From an uncultured Paraprevotella sp. (GTDB lineage: Bacteria; Bacteroidota; Bacteroidia; Bacteroidales; Bacteroidaceae), in assembly GCA_900546665.1 (NCBI GenBank), contig URDY01000005.1, positions 94,945 to 158,944 of the forward strand: 64,000 nt of DNA, in the 5' to 3' direction. How positions within the stretch are numbered: the first letter of the stretch is position 1; the number at the start of each line of letters is the position of its first letter. This document shows positions 7,752 through 15,640 of this stretch, in pieces. The notes beneath the pieces were generated by a model. It made no database searches and was not told where the DNA came from. It worked only from the letters and a program-made list of their open reading frames with translations. The position numbers were made by a program, and so were the translations under genes.

Positions 7752-9053
7752 TTAAGCCAATACTCGTTTATCGACCACACGCTTGCTCTTACCTTCACTT
7801 CTGGGAATACTGTTCGGTTCCATAAGTTTGACATCAGCGGAAATAGAAAGTACGCTCTTCAATCTGTTGGCCAAGCGATTACGTAATCCGATCATTTGTC
7901 CCAGTTCGTCAGACAGACAGTCCGGACGCAACTCAACCTGAACTTCCAATGTATCCAGATTATTCTTACGATCCACAATCAGCATATATTGAGGAGCGAA
8001 TTCCGGCATTTCCAGAATAACACTTTCCACCTGTGACGGGAAGACATTGATACCACGGATAATCAACATGTCATCACTACGTCCCAAAATCCGGGTAAAT
8101 CTCACGCTGGTACGTCCGCATTCGCATGTACCCGGCATCAAAGCCGTCAAATCCTTGGTACGGTAACGTAATAACGGCATACCGGTCTTGGTCAATGTCG
8201 TAAACACGAGCTCACCTTCCTGACCCAACGGCAAGACTTCTCCTGTTTCAGGATTGATTATCTCGGGGTAGAAATGGTCTTCTGCAATATGAGAGCCGTT
8301 CTTACATTCGCATTCGTAAGCCACACCCGGTCCCATGATCTCACTAAGACCATAAATATTGTAAGCCTGAATACCCAGATTTTCCTCTATTTCGCGACGC
8401 ATGCTTTCGGTCCAAGGCTCTGCACCGAAGGCTCCCACACGCAAATGCAGATCATCTTTCGTCAATCCCTGCTTATGCAAAGCCTCAGCCAGATAAAGCG
8501 CGTATGAAGGCGTGCAGGCAATACCCGTCACCTGTAAATCACGCAGCAGACGAATATGCTTTTCCGTATTACCGGTAGAAGTCGGTATCACGGTTGCTCC
8601 CAGGTGCTCCACTCCGTAATGAGCTCCCAAACCTCCGGTAAACAAGCCATAACCATAACCGACTGACACAATATCACCGCGAGTCACGCCATAAGCCGTC
8701 AAGCTTCTGGCTATCACTTCTTTCCAAATTTCCAGATCACGACGGGTATATCCCACGATTGTAGGATTACCGGTCGTTCCTGATGACGCGTGCACACGTA
8801 CGACTTCCGACATGGGAGCCGCCATAAAGCCCAACGGGTAGTTGTCGCGTAAATCCTGCTTGGTCGTAAAAGGCAACTTGACGATGTCGTCTATGGTCTG
8901 TATGTCATCAGGCAACAAATCCAGTTCCTGCATTTTCTGACGGTAGAACGGCGTATTGTGATAAACCAGATCCACCAGTTTGTGCAACCGCTTACCCTGA
9001 AGCTCACGAAGCTCGTCGCGGCTCATGCATTCTTTATTTTTATTCCAGATCAT
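7752..9053 (-). CDS. paaK: Phenylacetate--CoA ligase (aryl-CoA ligase)
   Basis: This is a 433-residue ANL-superfamily enzyme. The adenylation motif VHASSGTTGNPTIVGYT is near residues 85-100, YGLSEIMGPGVAYEC is the A5-type motif near 235, and LLRYRTKDL near 295 is followed by an IRGINVFPSQVE motif near 335. It activates phenylacetate and probably other aryl acids (indoleacetate, hydroxyphenylacetate) to CoA thioesters with ATP in the cytoplasm. With IorAB next door, the aryl-CoA can be reductively carboxylated to an arylpyruvate, or the reverse direction can make aryl acids and ATP. No ring-epoxidation (paaABC) genes are nearby, which points to an anaerobic assimilation or fermentation role. 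Confidence 0.93.
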   Translation of the reverse strand: MIWNKNKECMSRDELRELQGKRLHKLVDLVYHNTPFYRQKMQELDLLPDDIQTIDDIVKLPFTTKQDLRDNYPLGFMAAPMSEVVRVHASSGTTGNPTIVGYTRRDLEIWKEVIARSLTAYGVTRGDIVSVGYGYGLFTGGLGAHYGVEHLGATVIPTSTGNTEKHIRLLRDLQVTGIACTPSYALYLAEALHKQGLTKDDLHLRVGAFGAEPWTESMRREIEENLGIQAYNIYGLSEIMGPGVAYECECKNGSHIAEDHFYPEIINPETGEVLPLGQEGELVFTTLTKTGMPLLRYRTKDLTALMPGTCECGRTSVRFTRILGRSDDMLIIRGINVFPSQVESVILEMPEFAPQYMLIVDRKNNLDTLEVQVELRPDCLSDELGQMIGLRNRLANRLKSVLSISADVKLMEPNSIPRSEGKSKRVVDKRVLA

Positions 9054-9101
9054 TTTCTTTTTTATAAATCAATTTTTAATTTTTCTTGTTCCAATACAAT
9101 A

Positions 9102-10418
9102 CTACACCAAAGGATGATCTGCATGAAAGGCTTTCATGCGTTCTTCCATCACCGGATAAAGTTCATCCCGCATTCTTGAGGTACAGGCTCTGATACCATT
9201 CTGTTCACTTCCCGTCGTACCCAAGGAAATACTGCTGACGCCATAATACAGCAATTCTCTCAGCAATTCTCCACTATTCATATTCCCATAGCCAATCGTA
9301 AAGAAGAAACCGTCACCGACAGACTGGGTCACATCATAATCATATACGATATGGAATCCGTTATCCGTAAAGATCTTCTTCATTTTCTCCGCGCGACGGG
9401 CATATTCTTTCATGTCTGCAGAAAAATCCAGCAATCCTTCTGTTGAAGCTTTCATCATTTCCGCATAAGCATACTGGGTAGAAGCTGTACAGCCGGAAGT
9501 AATCATATAAAGGATAGAAGCTATAAAGGTCTGTCCGAATACTCCCGCATCACAATACCGTTCAGCAAGTGCAGGGAATTGTCTGTCAAACAGCTTATCC
9601 GATACACAAGCCACAGCCATACGCTGACCGGCATAACTGAATATCTTGGATGAAGACAGCATAAGGATATAATTATCCGTATACTTGGCCACTGTAGGCG
9701 GATAAGGTGGCTGGAAAGGTTTTCCCAGATCTCTTCTGAAGTCCATGCAGAAATAGGCCATATCTTCAAGTACGATGACATCATAGCGTGTAGCCAATTC
9801 TCCGATTATGGCCAGTTCGCTATCCTCCAGACAAATCCATGCCGGATTGTTCGGATTGGAATAAACGATGGCAGCAATATCCCCCTTGTTCAGATAAGAC
9901 TCCAGTTTGGCACGCAGGGCTTCCCCGCGGAAATGATAGATGTCAAACTGTTCCCACCGGGCACCGATAATACGCAACTGGGATTTCTGGATGGGAAATC
10001 CCGGATCAATGAACAGCACCTTGTCTTTTCCTGGCTGACATTGGGTACATGCCACAAACGAACCAAACGAAGCAGCGACAGAACCGGTAGTAGGTATACA
10101 TGCCCGGGGAGAAATATCAATATCAATAAAAGCCTTGACAAAACGGGAAGCCTCATATTTCAGTTCCGGAACTCCTGCCGCGGCCGGATACTGAGAGCCC
10201 ACGCCACGGTCGAGTGCAGCCTTTTCGGCCTCTATGCCGATCTTATTGGCCGGCAGTCCGGGAGACCCCTGATCCATACGAATAAAAGGAATACCGGTCA
10301 GTTCTTCCAATTTGGAAGCGACCAGCAGGACATCACCAATTGTGGCATTGGCCAGATCGGCCACATGCAGTTCCTTGACCACTGATTCTACCAGTTCTTT
10401 ACTAAATACCTGTGCCAT
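9102..10418 (-). CDS. Class I/II PLP-dependent aminotransferase, probably aromatic
   Basis: The protein has 438 residues with a fold-type I layout: a cofactor-loop region PTTGSVAASFGSF near 110, YSNPNNPAW near 185 (the substrate/PLP Asn loop), VLEDMAYF near 215 (the PLP Asp), and SSSKIFSYAGQRMA near 250 with the Schiff-base Lys. A conserved Arg for the substrate carboxylate is likely in the IRACTSRM segment near the C-terminus. Its place between iorB and paaK argues that it interconverts aromatic amino acids and arylpyruvates. Because the operon also encodes an omega-amidase-like protein, glutamine is a plausible amino donor. That point is an inference from neighbours. Confidence 0.85.
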   Translation of the reverse strand: MAQVFSKELVESVVKELHVADLANATIGDVLLVASKLEELTGIPFIRMDQGSPGLPANKIGIEAEKAALDRGVGSQYPAAAGVPELKYEASRFVKAFIDIDISPRACIPTTGSVAASFGSFVACTQCQPGKDKVLFIDPGFPIQKSQLRIIGARWEQFDIYHFRGEALRAKLESYLNKGDIAAIVYSNPNNPAWICLEDSELAIIGELATRYDVIVLEDMAYFCMDFRRDLGKPFQPPYPPTVAKYTDNYILMLSSSKIFSYAGQRMAVACVSDKLFDRQFPALAERYCDAGVFGQTFIASILYMITSGCTASTQYAYAEMMKASTEGLLDFSADMKEYARRAEKMKKIFTDNGFHIVYDYDVTQSVGDGFFFTIGYGNMNSGELLRELLYYGVSSISLGTTGSEQNGIRACTSRMRDELYPVMEERMKAFHADHPLV

Positions 10419-10430
10419 AGAATGCCCGTT

Positions 10431-11009
10431 TTAAATTTCAGCTTCGGCATGACCTATGTCAAAAGCCCGTTTGTTCATTTCCACCACGGCTTCACCTTTT
10501 GAAGCAAAAACCCGGGCAATACTGTCGCGCAACTGTTCTACAGTAAGAATACCCAAAAAACGTGAGGCTGCTCCCAAAAGAATCACATTGGCACATTTGG
10601 GCATCTGGTGTTCCTTGGCCAAACGTTCCACATCAACCATTACCACATGAGGTAAAGACCTGAGTTCATTCATCAAGGCTTCATCTTCCGGATAATTGGG
10701 TATGTTCTTGAACGGAGCCGATGAAGTGATAATCCACCCGTCCTTACCTAAATAAGGCAAATAACGCAAGGCTTCCATCGGTTCCAACGACAATATCATA
10801 TCAGCCGTACCCATCGCTATGAGATCGGACGAAATAGCCTCATCCGACAAGCGCAAATTAGACTGCACATCTCCGCCACGCTGGCTCATGCCGTGTACTT
10901 CCGCCTGTTTAAGGGTTAATCCTGAACGCGTGGCAGCTTCTCCAATAATTGTAGCGATGGAGAGGATTCCCTGCCCTCCCACACCGGAAAGGATAATATC
11001 TTGTTTCAT
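10431..11009 (-). CDS. iorB: Indolepyruvate ferredoxin oxidoreductase, beta subunit
   Basis: This 192-residue protein is of the pyruvate/2-oxoacid oxidoreductase gamma-domain type. It opens with DIILSGVGGQGILSIATIIGEAA, the glycine-rich signature, followed by KQAEVHGMSQRGGDVQSNLR. It pairs with IorA to catalyse CoA- and ferredoxin-dependent oxidative decarboxylation of arylpyruvates, or the reductive reverse reaction. Its start overlaps the iorA stop by four bases (ATGA), which indicates translational coupling. The length is normal for the family. Confidence 0.93.
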   Translation of the reverse strand: MKQDIILSGVGGQGILSIATIIGEAATRSGLTLKQAEVHGMSQRGGDVQSNLRLSDEAISSDLIAMGTADMILSLEPMEALRYLPYLGKDGWIITSSAPFKNIPNYPEDEALMNELRSLPHVVMVDVERLAKEHQMPKCANVILLGAASRFLGILTVEQLRDSIARVFASKGEAVVEMNKRAFDIGHAEAEI

Positions 11010-12625
11010 GCTTTCTGTTCTGCTTTTTTTTGTTTCAATTTACGGTTCAATGTCTGAATACATTCCCTGCGAGGAATGATGACCGAAACCCCTTTATATT
11101 CTATTTCTTCTTTCATGATACGGGTAATCTCTTCCATGTTCTTTGGCAAAGGAACAACCACCCTCACATGTTCCGGCTCTACGCCCAGTCCCAAACAAAT
11201 AGCTTCAAATTTGTTTGTTCCGGCTGAATCCTGACCACCAGTCATTGCTGTTGTCAGATTATCGGAAATAATAACCGTAATCTGCGCCTTGTCATTGACG
11301 GCATCCAGCAAACCAGTCATACCCGAATGGGTAAAAGTAGAATCTCCTATGACTGCAATAGCCGGAAAGAGTCCTGCATCTGCAGCTCCCTTTGCCATGG
11401 TGATGGAAGCACCCATATCCAGACAGGTATCTATCGCCCGGAAAGGAGGCAGAGCACCAAGGGTATAACAACCTATATCCGCGAAAACACGGGCATCAGG
11501 ATAATCTTTCACTACCTCATTAAGAGCTGTATAGACATCACGATGACCACATCCCTGACATAAGGCTGGCGGACGCCCGACCACATTCTTAGGAGCGTCA
11601 AAATATCTTTCAGGCGCACAACCCAAAGCAGAGGCTACACAGTCTGGCGTCAACTCGCCAGTACGTGGCAAACGGCCTGTCAAACGTCCAGTTACGGGAT
11701 AATCGGCCGACAGAACTGCTTTTACCTGTTCTTCCACAAAAGGCTGCCCGTCTTCGACTACCAGTATTTCACGGCTCTCTGCAGCCAAACGACGTACCAG
11801 ATCCTCTGGCAAGGGATACTGGGTAATCTTCAGAATATTCAAATTTTCAGCCGCATCCTTTACTTCCATTACATAATTATATCCTATACCGCATGCCAGC
11901 ACACCCAATGGTTTTTCGCCAGACTGTCGTGCCTGACTGTATCTGGTATATGGTGCATGGGCTGCCAATCGTTCCAGCTCAGGCTGTTTGTCAATCAGAG
12001 CGGCATAACGTCTTCTGGAATTGGCCGGCAACAGAACCCAACTTGAAGGATCCTTGGCATAAGGCAATGCCTGTACCGGAGCAGCCTCTTCACTGACTTC
12101 AACTGCAGCACGGGAATGAGCCATACGCATGGTAATACGCATCAGTACGGGCATTTTCTCACGCTCTGACAATTCAAAACCATAAGCCATCATATCATAA
12201 GCTTCCTGCTGGGTTGAAGGTTCCAATACCGGCATCAATGAGAATTTGCCGTAAAAACGGGAATCCTGCTCATTCTGTGAAGAATGCATCGAAGGATCAT
12301 CCGCCACTACGACGATCAAACCGCCATTCACTCCTGTAATGGCAGAATTAACAAATGCATCTGCAGCCACATTCAGACCTACATGCTTCATGCAGGCAAT
12401 TGCCCGTGCACCGGCATACGAAGCGCCCAAAGCGGCTTCTACGGCTGTTTTTTCGTTCGTACACCACGTACTGTGCAAGCCACGTTCTTTTGCCAACGGA
12501 TGCCGTTGGATATATTCTGTAATCTCTGTGCTGGGCGTTCCGGGATAGGCATATACACCGCGAATGCCGGCGTGAATGGCTCCCAAAGCTATCGCCTCGT
12601 CACCCAATAAAAGTTTTTTCTCCAT
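11006..12625 (-). CDS. iorA: Indolepyruvate ferredoxin oxidoreductase, alpha subunit, without the ferredoxin tail
   Basis: This is a 539-residue TPP enzyme. The N-terminal pyrimidine-binding part has GDEAIALGAIHAGIRGVYAYPGTPSTEI. The C-terminal TPP-diphosphate domain has CQGCGHRDVY, DIGCYTLG and GDSTFTHSGMTGLLDAV. It oxidises indolepyruvate and other arylpyruvates to aryl-CoA with ferredoxin, or runs in reverse. Archaeal IorA continues into a domain with two [4Fe-4S] clusters (CxxCxxC motifs). This protein stops soon after SVIIPRREC and shows no such motif, so electron transfer must use the core site or a separate ferredoxin. It lies 20 bases after the nitrilase-family gene and overlaps iorB. 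Confidence 0.93.
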   Translation of the reverse strand: MEKKLLLGDEAIALGAIHAGIRGVYAYPGTPSTEITEYIQRHPLAKERGLHSTWCTNEKTAVEAALGASYAGARAIACMKHVGLNVAADAFVNSAITGVNGGLIVVVADDPSMHSSQNEQDSRFYGKFSLMPVLEPSTQQEAYDMMAYGFELSEREKMPVLMRITMRMAHSRAAVEVSEEAAPVQALPYAKDPSSWVLLPANSRRRYAALIDKQPELERLAAHAPYTRYSQARQSGEKPLGVLACGIGYNYVMEVKDAAENLNILKITQYPLPEDLVRRLAAESREILVVEDGQPFVEEQVKAVLSADYPVTGRLTGRLPRTGELTPDCVASALGCAPERYFDAPKNVVGRPPALCQGCGHRDVYTALNEVVKDYPDARVFADIGCYTLGALPPFRAIDTCLDMGASITMAKGAADAGLFPAIAVIGDSTFTHSGMTGLLDAVNDKAQITVIISDNLTTAMTGGQDSAGTNKFEAICLGLGVEPEHVRVVVPLPKNMEEITRIMKEEIEYKGVSVIIPRRECIQTLNRKLKQKKAEQKA

Positions 12626-12645
12626 TTCTTTTGTTTATTGTGTTG

Positions 12646-13416
12646 TTATTCTTTGTTTTTCATTTCAAAATAATCGGCATCATCCAGAACCGGGAATTTT
12701 TCCCTGAAAGCTTCGAGCATCGCTTTGTCGAGCTCTACAGTCACCGCACTCTGTTCCCCACGGGGACATTCCTTCACCGTTCGCCCATAAGGATCCACCA
12801 ATATGGTTCCACCGCTATATTCACAATTCGGATCTGTTCCCACCCGGTTTACGCCTGCTACATAGCACTGATTTTCAATGGCTCTGGCATGAAGCAACGT
12901 ATTCCAGGCCTCTACTCTTGAAGTCGGCCAACTGGCCACATACAAAGCCAGATCATAATCTTTCCGGTTACGAGACCACAAAGGAAAACGCAAATCATAA
13001 CATATCTGTAACAGAATGCGCCATCCTCTGAACTCTACAACAACCCGTCTGTTTCCTGCCGTAAAATGTTCATGCTCCTTACCATAGGTAAAAAGATGTT
13101 TCTTGTCGTAATATGACCAGGTCTTATCGGGATTCACAAAGTAAAAGCGGTTATAATATGACTGACCTTCATTCACAGCCACACTTCCTGCTACTGCACA
13201 GTCATGTGAAGAAGCATACTCCTTCATCCAAGCCAAAGTAGGACTGTCAACCGGTTCAGCCAGCCCCTCAGGCTGCGTACAGAATCCCGTAGAAAACATT
13301 TCCGGCAAAACATAAAGATCAGACCCGGGAAATAAATTCATCACACGCTCCGCTTCTTTCACATTAAGCGAAGGATTTCCCCAATTTATATCTTGTTGCA
13401 AAAGCGTTATTTTCAT
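12646..13416 (-). CDS. Nitrilase-superfamily amidohydrolase, probable omega-amidase
   Basis: This 256-residue protein has the Glu-Lys-Cys triad of the nitrilase superfamily: Glu in VLPEMFSTGF (near residue 40), Lys in YDKKHLFTYG (near 110) and Cys in LLQICYDLRFP (near 145). The length and motifs match the YafV/Nit2-like omega-amidase branch, which hydrolyses alpha-ketoglutaramate to 2-oxoglutarate and ammonia. It is the first gene after the operon promoter. An omega-amidase makes sense next to a glutamine-using aminotransferase, because it removes the product of glutamine transamination and makes the reaction irreversible. Confidence 0.88.
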   Translation of the reverse strand: MKITLLQQDINWGNPSLNVKEAERVMNLFPGSDLYVLPEMFSTGFCTQPEGLAEPVDSPTLAWMKEYASSHDCAVAGSVAVNEGQSYYNRFYFVNPDKTWSYYDKKHLFTYGKEHEHFTAGNRRVVVEFRGWRILLQICYDLRFPLWSRNRKDYDLALYVASWPTSRVEAWNTLLHARAIENQCYVAGVNRVGTDPNCEYSGGTILVDPYGRTVKECPRGEQSAVTVELDKAMLEAFREKFPVLDDADYFEMKNKE

Positions 13417-13438
13417 ATTTCATCGTATTAGGTTATGG

Positions 13439-13446
13439 CAAAGGTA
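13439..13446 (-). promoter_or_regulatory. Promoter -7 box for the aryl-acid operon
   Basis: On the minus strand this reads TACCTTTG, an exact TAnnTTTG match, 22 bases upstream of the nitrilase-family ATG at 13416. No other promoter was seen before the six minus-strand genes. The -33 region is AT-rich and not clear. Confidence 0.65.
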
Positions 13447-13619
13447 ACAAAAAAAATTATATATTACTTTCAATCTGTATACTTTTAGCATCAAAATATA
13501 ACATTATCATACTTGATGTATAATTGTTAAATAATGTTTATTTTTCGGGGGTTTTGAGATTTCATTCGTATATTAGATAAAATGAACCATAAATAGTATC
13601 AAAACACAATTATTAAATT

Positions 13620-14642
13620 ATGATGAAAAAAACTTTAGCGTTATGGCTGTTTGTTACAGCCGCCTTACCTTCATTCAGCATGCAGCCTGAACAGACCGGT
13701 GACACGACTTTCGTTGCCAAAGCCAATCCTTTTGTAACCTACAAATATCTTGGAGACCCTGCTGCTCTGGTTGACGGTGACAAGGTTTACATCTATGCCG
13801 GACATGACGAATGCCCCAACAATCAAAACCGCTATGTCATGAATGAATGGTGTATTTTGTCCACATCTGACATGAAAACATTCACAGAACACAGTTATCG
13901 TCTGAAAGCCACAGACTTTCCATGGGCCAGAGGAGAAGCCTGGGCCAGTCAGGTAGTCAAACGCGGAAACAAATACTACTGGTACATTACAGCCGAACAC
14001 AAAACCATACGTGGAAAAGCCATTGGTGTCGCCGTATCCGACTCCCCAACGGGCCCTTTCATTCCACAACCGGAAGCTCTTATTACCAATAACATGACTA
14101 CAAAATATACACCTATTGGTTGGGAGGACATTGATCCCTCTGTCATGGTTGACGATGACGGACAGGCCTATATCTTTTGGGGAAATACCCAACTTTATTA
14201 TGCCAAACTAAAGGATAATATGACGGAACTGGCCAGTGAGATCATGCCTATCAGTATTCCGGGTATACATCAGCCTTCCTTACCGGCAGAGGGCAAAGAC
14301 TTTTATACCGAAGCGCCATGGATCCATAAGCACAAAAAATGGTATTATCTGTCCTTTTCAGTAGGTTTTCCCGAAAAAACGGCATACGCCATGAGCAAAA
14401 GCATAAACGGTCCATGGGAATACAAAGGGATTCTGAATGAAATCGCCGGACATAGCAATACCAACCACCACGCCATAATTGAATTTAAGGGAAAATGGTA
14501 TTTCATTTATCATAATGGTGCCATCAATACGGCCGGATCCAGCTACAGACGCTCTTTGTGTATTGACCGCCTATACTATAAACGAAACGGAGAACTGAAG
14601 CGTGTACAAATGACAAGCGAAGGCTTGTGGGGCAACCAATAA
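13620..14642 (+). CDS. Secreted glycoside hydrolase, GH43 family
   Basis: This 340-residue protein has a signal peptide (MMKKTLALWLFVTAALPSFS). The five-bladed propeller residues of GH43 are visible: the general base Asp in KYLGDPAALV near residue 45, the pKa-tuning Asp in WEDIDPSVMVDDDG near 175, and the acid Glu in DFYTEAPWIH near 228. Family members are mostly xylosidases or arabinofuranosidases that act on hemicellulose side chains in the periplasm or at the surface. No SusCD pair or other carbohydrate genes are adjacent, so the substrate is open. A terminator follows directly. Confidence 0.92.
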   Translation: MMKKTLALWLFVTAALPSFSMQPEQTGDTTFVAKANPFVTYKYLGDPAALVDGDKVYIYAGHDECPNNQNRYVMNEWCILSTSDMKTFTEHSYRLKATDFPWARGEAWASQVVKRGNKYYWYITAEHKTIRGKAIGVAVSDSPTGPFIPQPEALITNNMTTKYTPIGWEDIDPSVMVDDDGQAYIFWGNTQLYYAKLKDNMTELASEIMPISIPGIHQPSLPAEGKDFYTEAPWIHKHKKWYYLSFSVGFPEKTAYAMSKSINGPWEYKGILNEIAGHSNTNHHAIIEFKGKWYFIYHNGAINTAGSSYRRSLCIDRLYYKRNGELKRVQMTSEGLWGNQ

Positions 14643-14668
14643 GCCTCATATTTTCATACATCTCTCAA

Positions 14669-14707
14669 ACAAGGAAGGAAGTCTTTAGATTTTCTTCCTG
14701 TTTTTTT
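14669..14707 (+). terminator. Terminator of the GH43 gene
   Basis: ACAAGGAAGGAA pairs with TTCTTCCTGT (two bulges) and is followed by seven T residues from 14701. It lies 27 bases after the GH43 stop. Confidence 0.75.
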
Positions 14708-14746
14708 ACATTTTATTCCTTTTATCCACTATATATAAAAAAACAA

Positions 14747-14771
14747 GCCAATGATCATATATCACATTGGC
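14747..14771 (-). terminator. Terminator of the 47-residue peptide gene
   Basis: GCCAATG (14747-14753) pairs with CATTGGC (14765-14771). On the minus strand the stem is followed by TTGTTTTTTTATA, a good U tail. It is placed about 40 bases after the stop codon of the small gene at 14813. Confidence 0.75.
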
Positions 14772-14812
14772 ATTGTTCTTCCACATAATCAGAAGACTAT
14801 TCTTCTTTCATT

Positions 14813-14956
14813 TTACTCCTCTGTCAGGCTCTTTTTTATTTTTGAAAACTTACTTTTCAGGTCTTTCGAATAATACAAATCATCCATCCAGGCCCAAATA
14901 AAAACCAAAGCATCAAAAACAAGCCATCCTAACAGAACATAGCACTCACAATCCAT
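14813..14956 (-). CDS. Small membrane peptide, 47 residues, unknown function
   Basis: ATG at 14956 opens a 48-codon frame on the minus strand that ends TAA at 14813. The peptide starts MDCECYVLLGWLVFDALVFI and continues WAWMDDLYYSKDLKSKFSKIKKSLTEE. This is one likely transmembrane helix (about residues 6-24, with a buried Asp) followed by a charged cytoplasmic or periplasmic tail. It has its own TATATTTG -7 box 33 bases upstream and a terminator downstream, so the locus looks like an independent transcription unit divergent from rfbC. No family is recognised. It could act on the neighbouring polysaccharide genes, but there is no direct sign of that. Confidence 0.6.
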   Translation of the reverse strand: MDCECYVLLGWLVFDALVFIWAWMDDLYYSKDLKSKFSKIKKSLTEE

Positions 14957-14988
14957 AATATTGACACTTATTTTTGTTTTATCCGACG

Positions 14989-14996
14989 CAAATATA
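14989..14996 (-). promoter_or_regulatory. Promoter -7 box for the 47-residue peptide gene
   Basis: On the minus strand this reads TATATTTG, an exact TAnnTTTG match. The predicted transcript start near 14983 leaves a leader of about 27 bases before ATG 14956. No convincing -33 TTTG was found. Confidence 0.55.
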
Positions 14997-15038
14997 CTGT
15001 TTTTTATATTATTATAGTGTCTGTTTCATAAAAAAAAG

Positions 15039-15046
15039 TATCTTTG
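15039..15046 (+). promoter_or_regulatory. Promoter -7 box for rfbCB
   Basis: TATCTTTG is an exact TAnnTTTG box. It overlaps the first codons of the longest rfbC frame (TTG 15044), so the real start must be ATG 15071. The box is divergent to the small-peptide promoter about 45 bases away. Confidence 0.65.
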
Positions 15047-15070
15047 TGTAAAATTAAAGCCCAAACCATT

Positions 15071-15640
15071 ATGGAAATAATTAAAACTGCCATCGAGGGA
15101 GTCGTTATTATTGAACCACGGTTGTTCAAAGACGAGCGAGGCTATTTTTTCGAATCTTTCTCCCAACGTGAATTTAATGAAAAGGTTAGAGAAATCCATT
15201 TTGTACAAGACAACGAAAGTAAAAGCAGCTACGGCGTATTAAGAGGATTACATTTTCAAAAACCTCCTTTTGCCCAAAGTAAACTTGTACGTGTAATACG
15301 AGGAGCTGTATTGGATGTAGCCGTTGATATCCGTATAGGCTCTCCCACTTTTGGCCAGCATGTAGCTGTAGAACTTACGGAAGACAATCATCGCCAATTT
15401 TTCATTCCACGTGGTTTTGCCCACGGATTCAGTGTTCTGACGGATGAGGTCATTTTCCAATATAAATGTGATAACTTTTATGCTCCCCAAAGCGAAGGAG
15501 CCATAGCCTGGAACGATCCGGATTTGGCCATAGACTGGAAAATCCCTTCCCAACAGATCATTTTGTCAGACAAGGACAGTCATCATAGCAGACTTAAAGA
15601 AATAGAATCACCTTTCCACTTTCAAGATCCACTTTACTAA
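15071..15640 (+). CDS. rfbC: dTDP-4-dehydrorhamnose 3,5-epimerase
   Basis: The enzyme has 189 residues from ATG 15071 (MEIIKTAIEGVVIIEPRLF). It is a cupin with the RmlC signature VLRGLHFQKPPFAQSKLVRVIRG (catalytic His in RGLHFQ near residue 60) and FFIPRGFAHGFSVL near 115. It epimerises C3 and C5 of dTDP-4-keto-6-deoxyglucose in the dTDP-L-rhamnose pathway in the cytoplasm. The frame could be extended upstream to TTG 15044, but that start lies in the promoter. It abuts rfbB with no spacer. No rfbD (reductase) is present in the window. Confidence 0.95.
   Translation: MEIIKTAIEGVVIIEPRLFKDERGYFFESFSQREFNEKVREIHFVQDNESKSSYGVLRGLHFQKPPFAQSKLVRVIRGAVLDVAVDIRIGSPTFGQHVAVELTEDNHRQFFIPRGFAHGFSVLTDEVIFQYKCDNFYAPQSEGAIAWNDPDLAIDWKIPSQQIILSDKDSHHSRLKEIESPFHFQDPLY

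Noticed and set aside
7752..9053. Aerobic phenylacetate degradation locus
   Set aside because: Only paaK is present; no epoxidase or ring-cleavage genes. The neighbours fit anaerobic 2-oxoacid chemistry.
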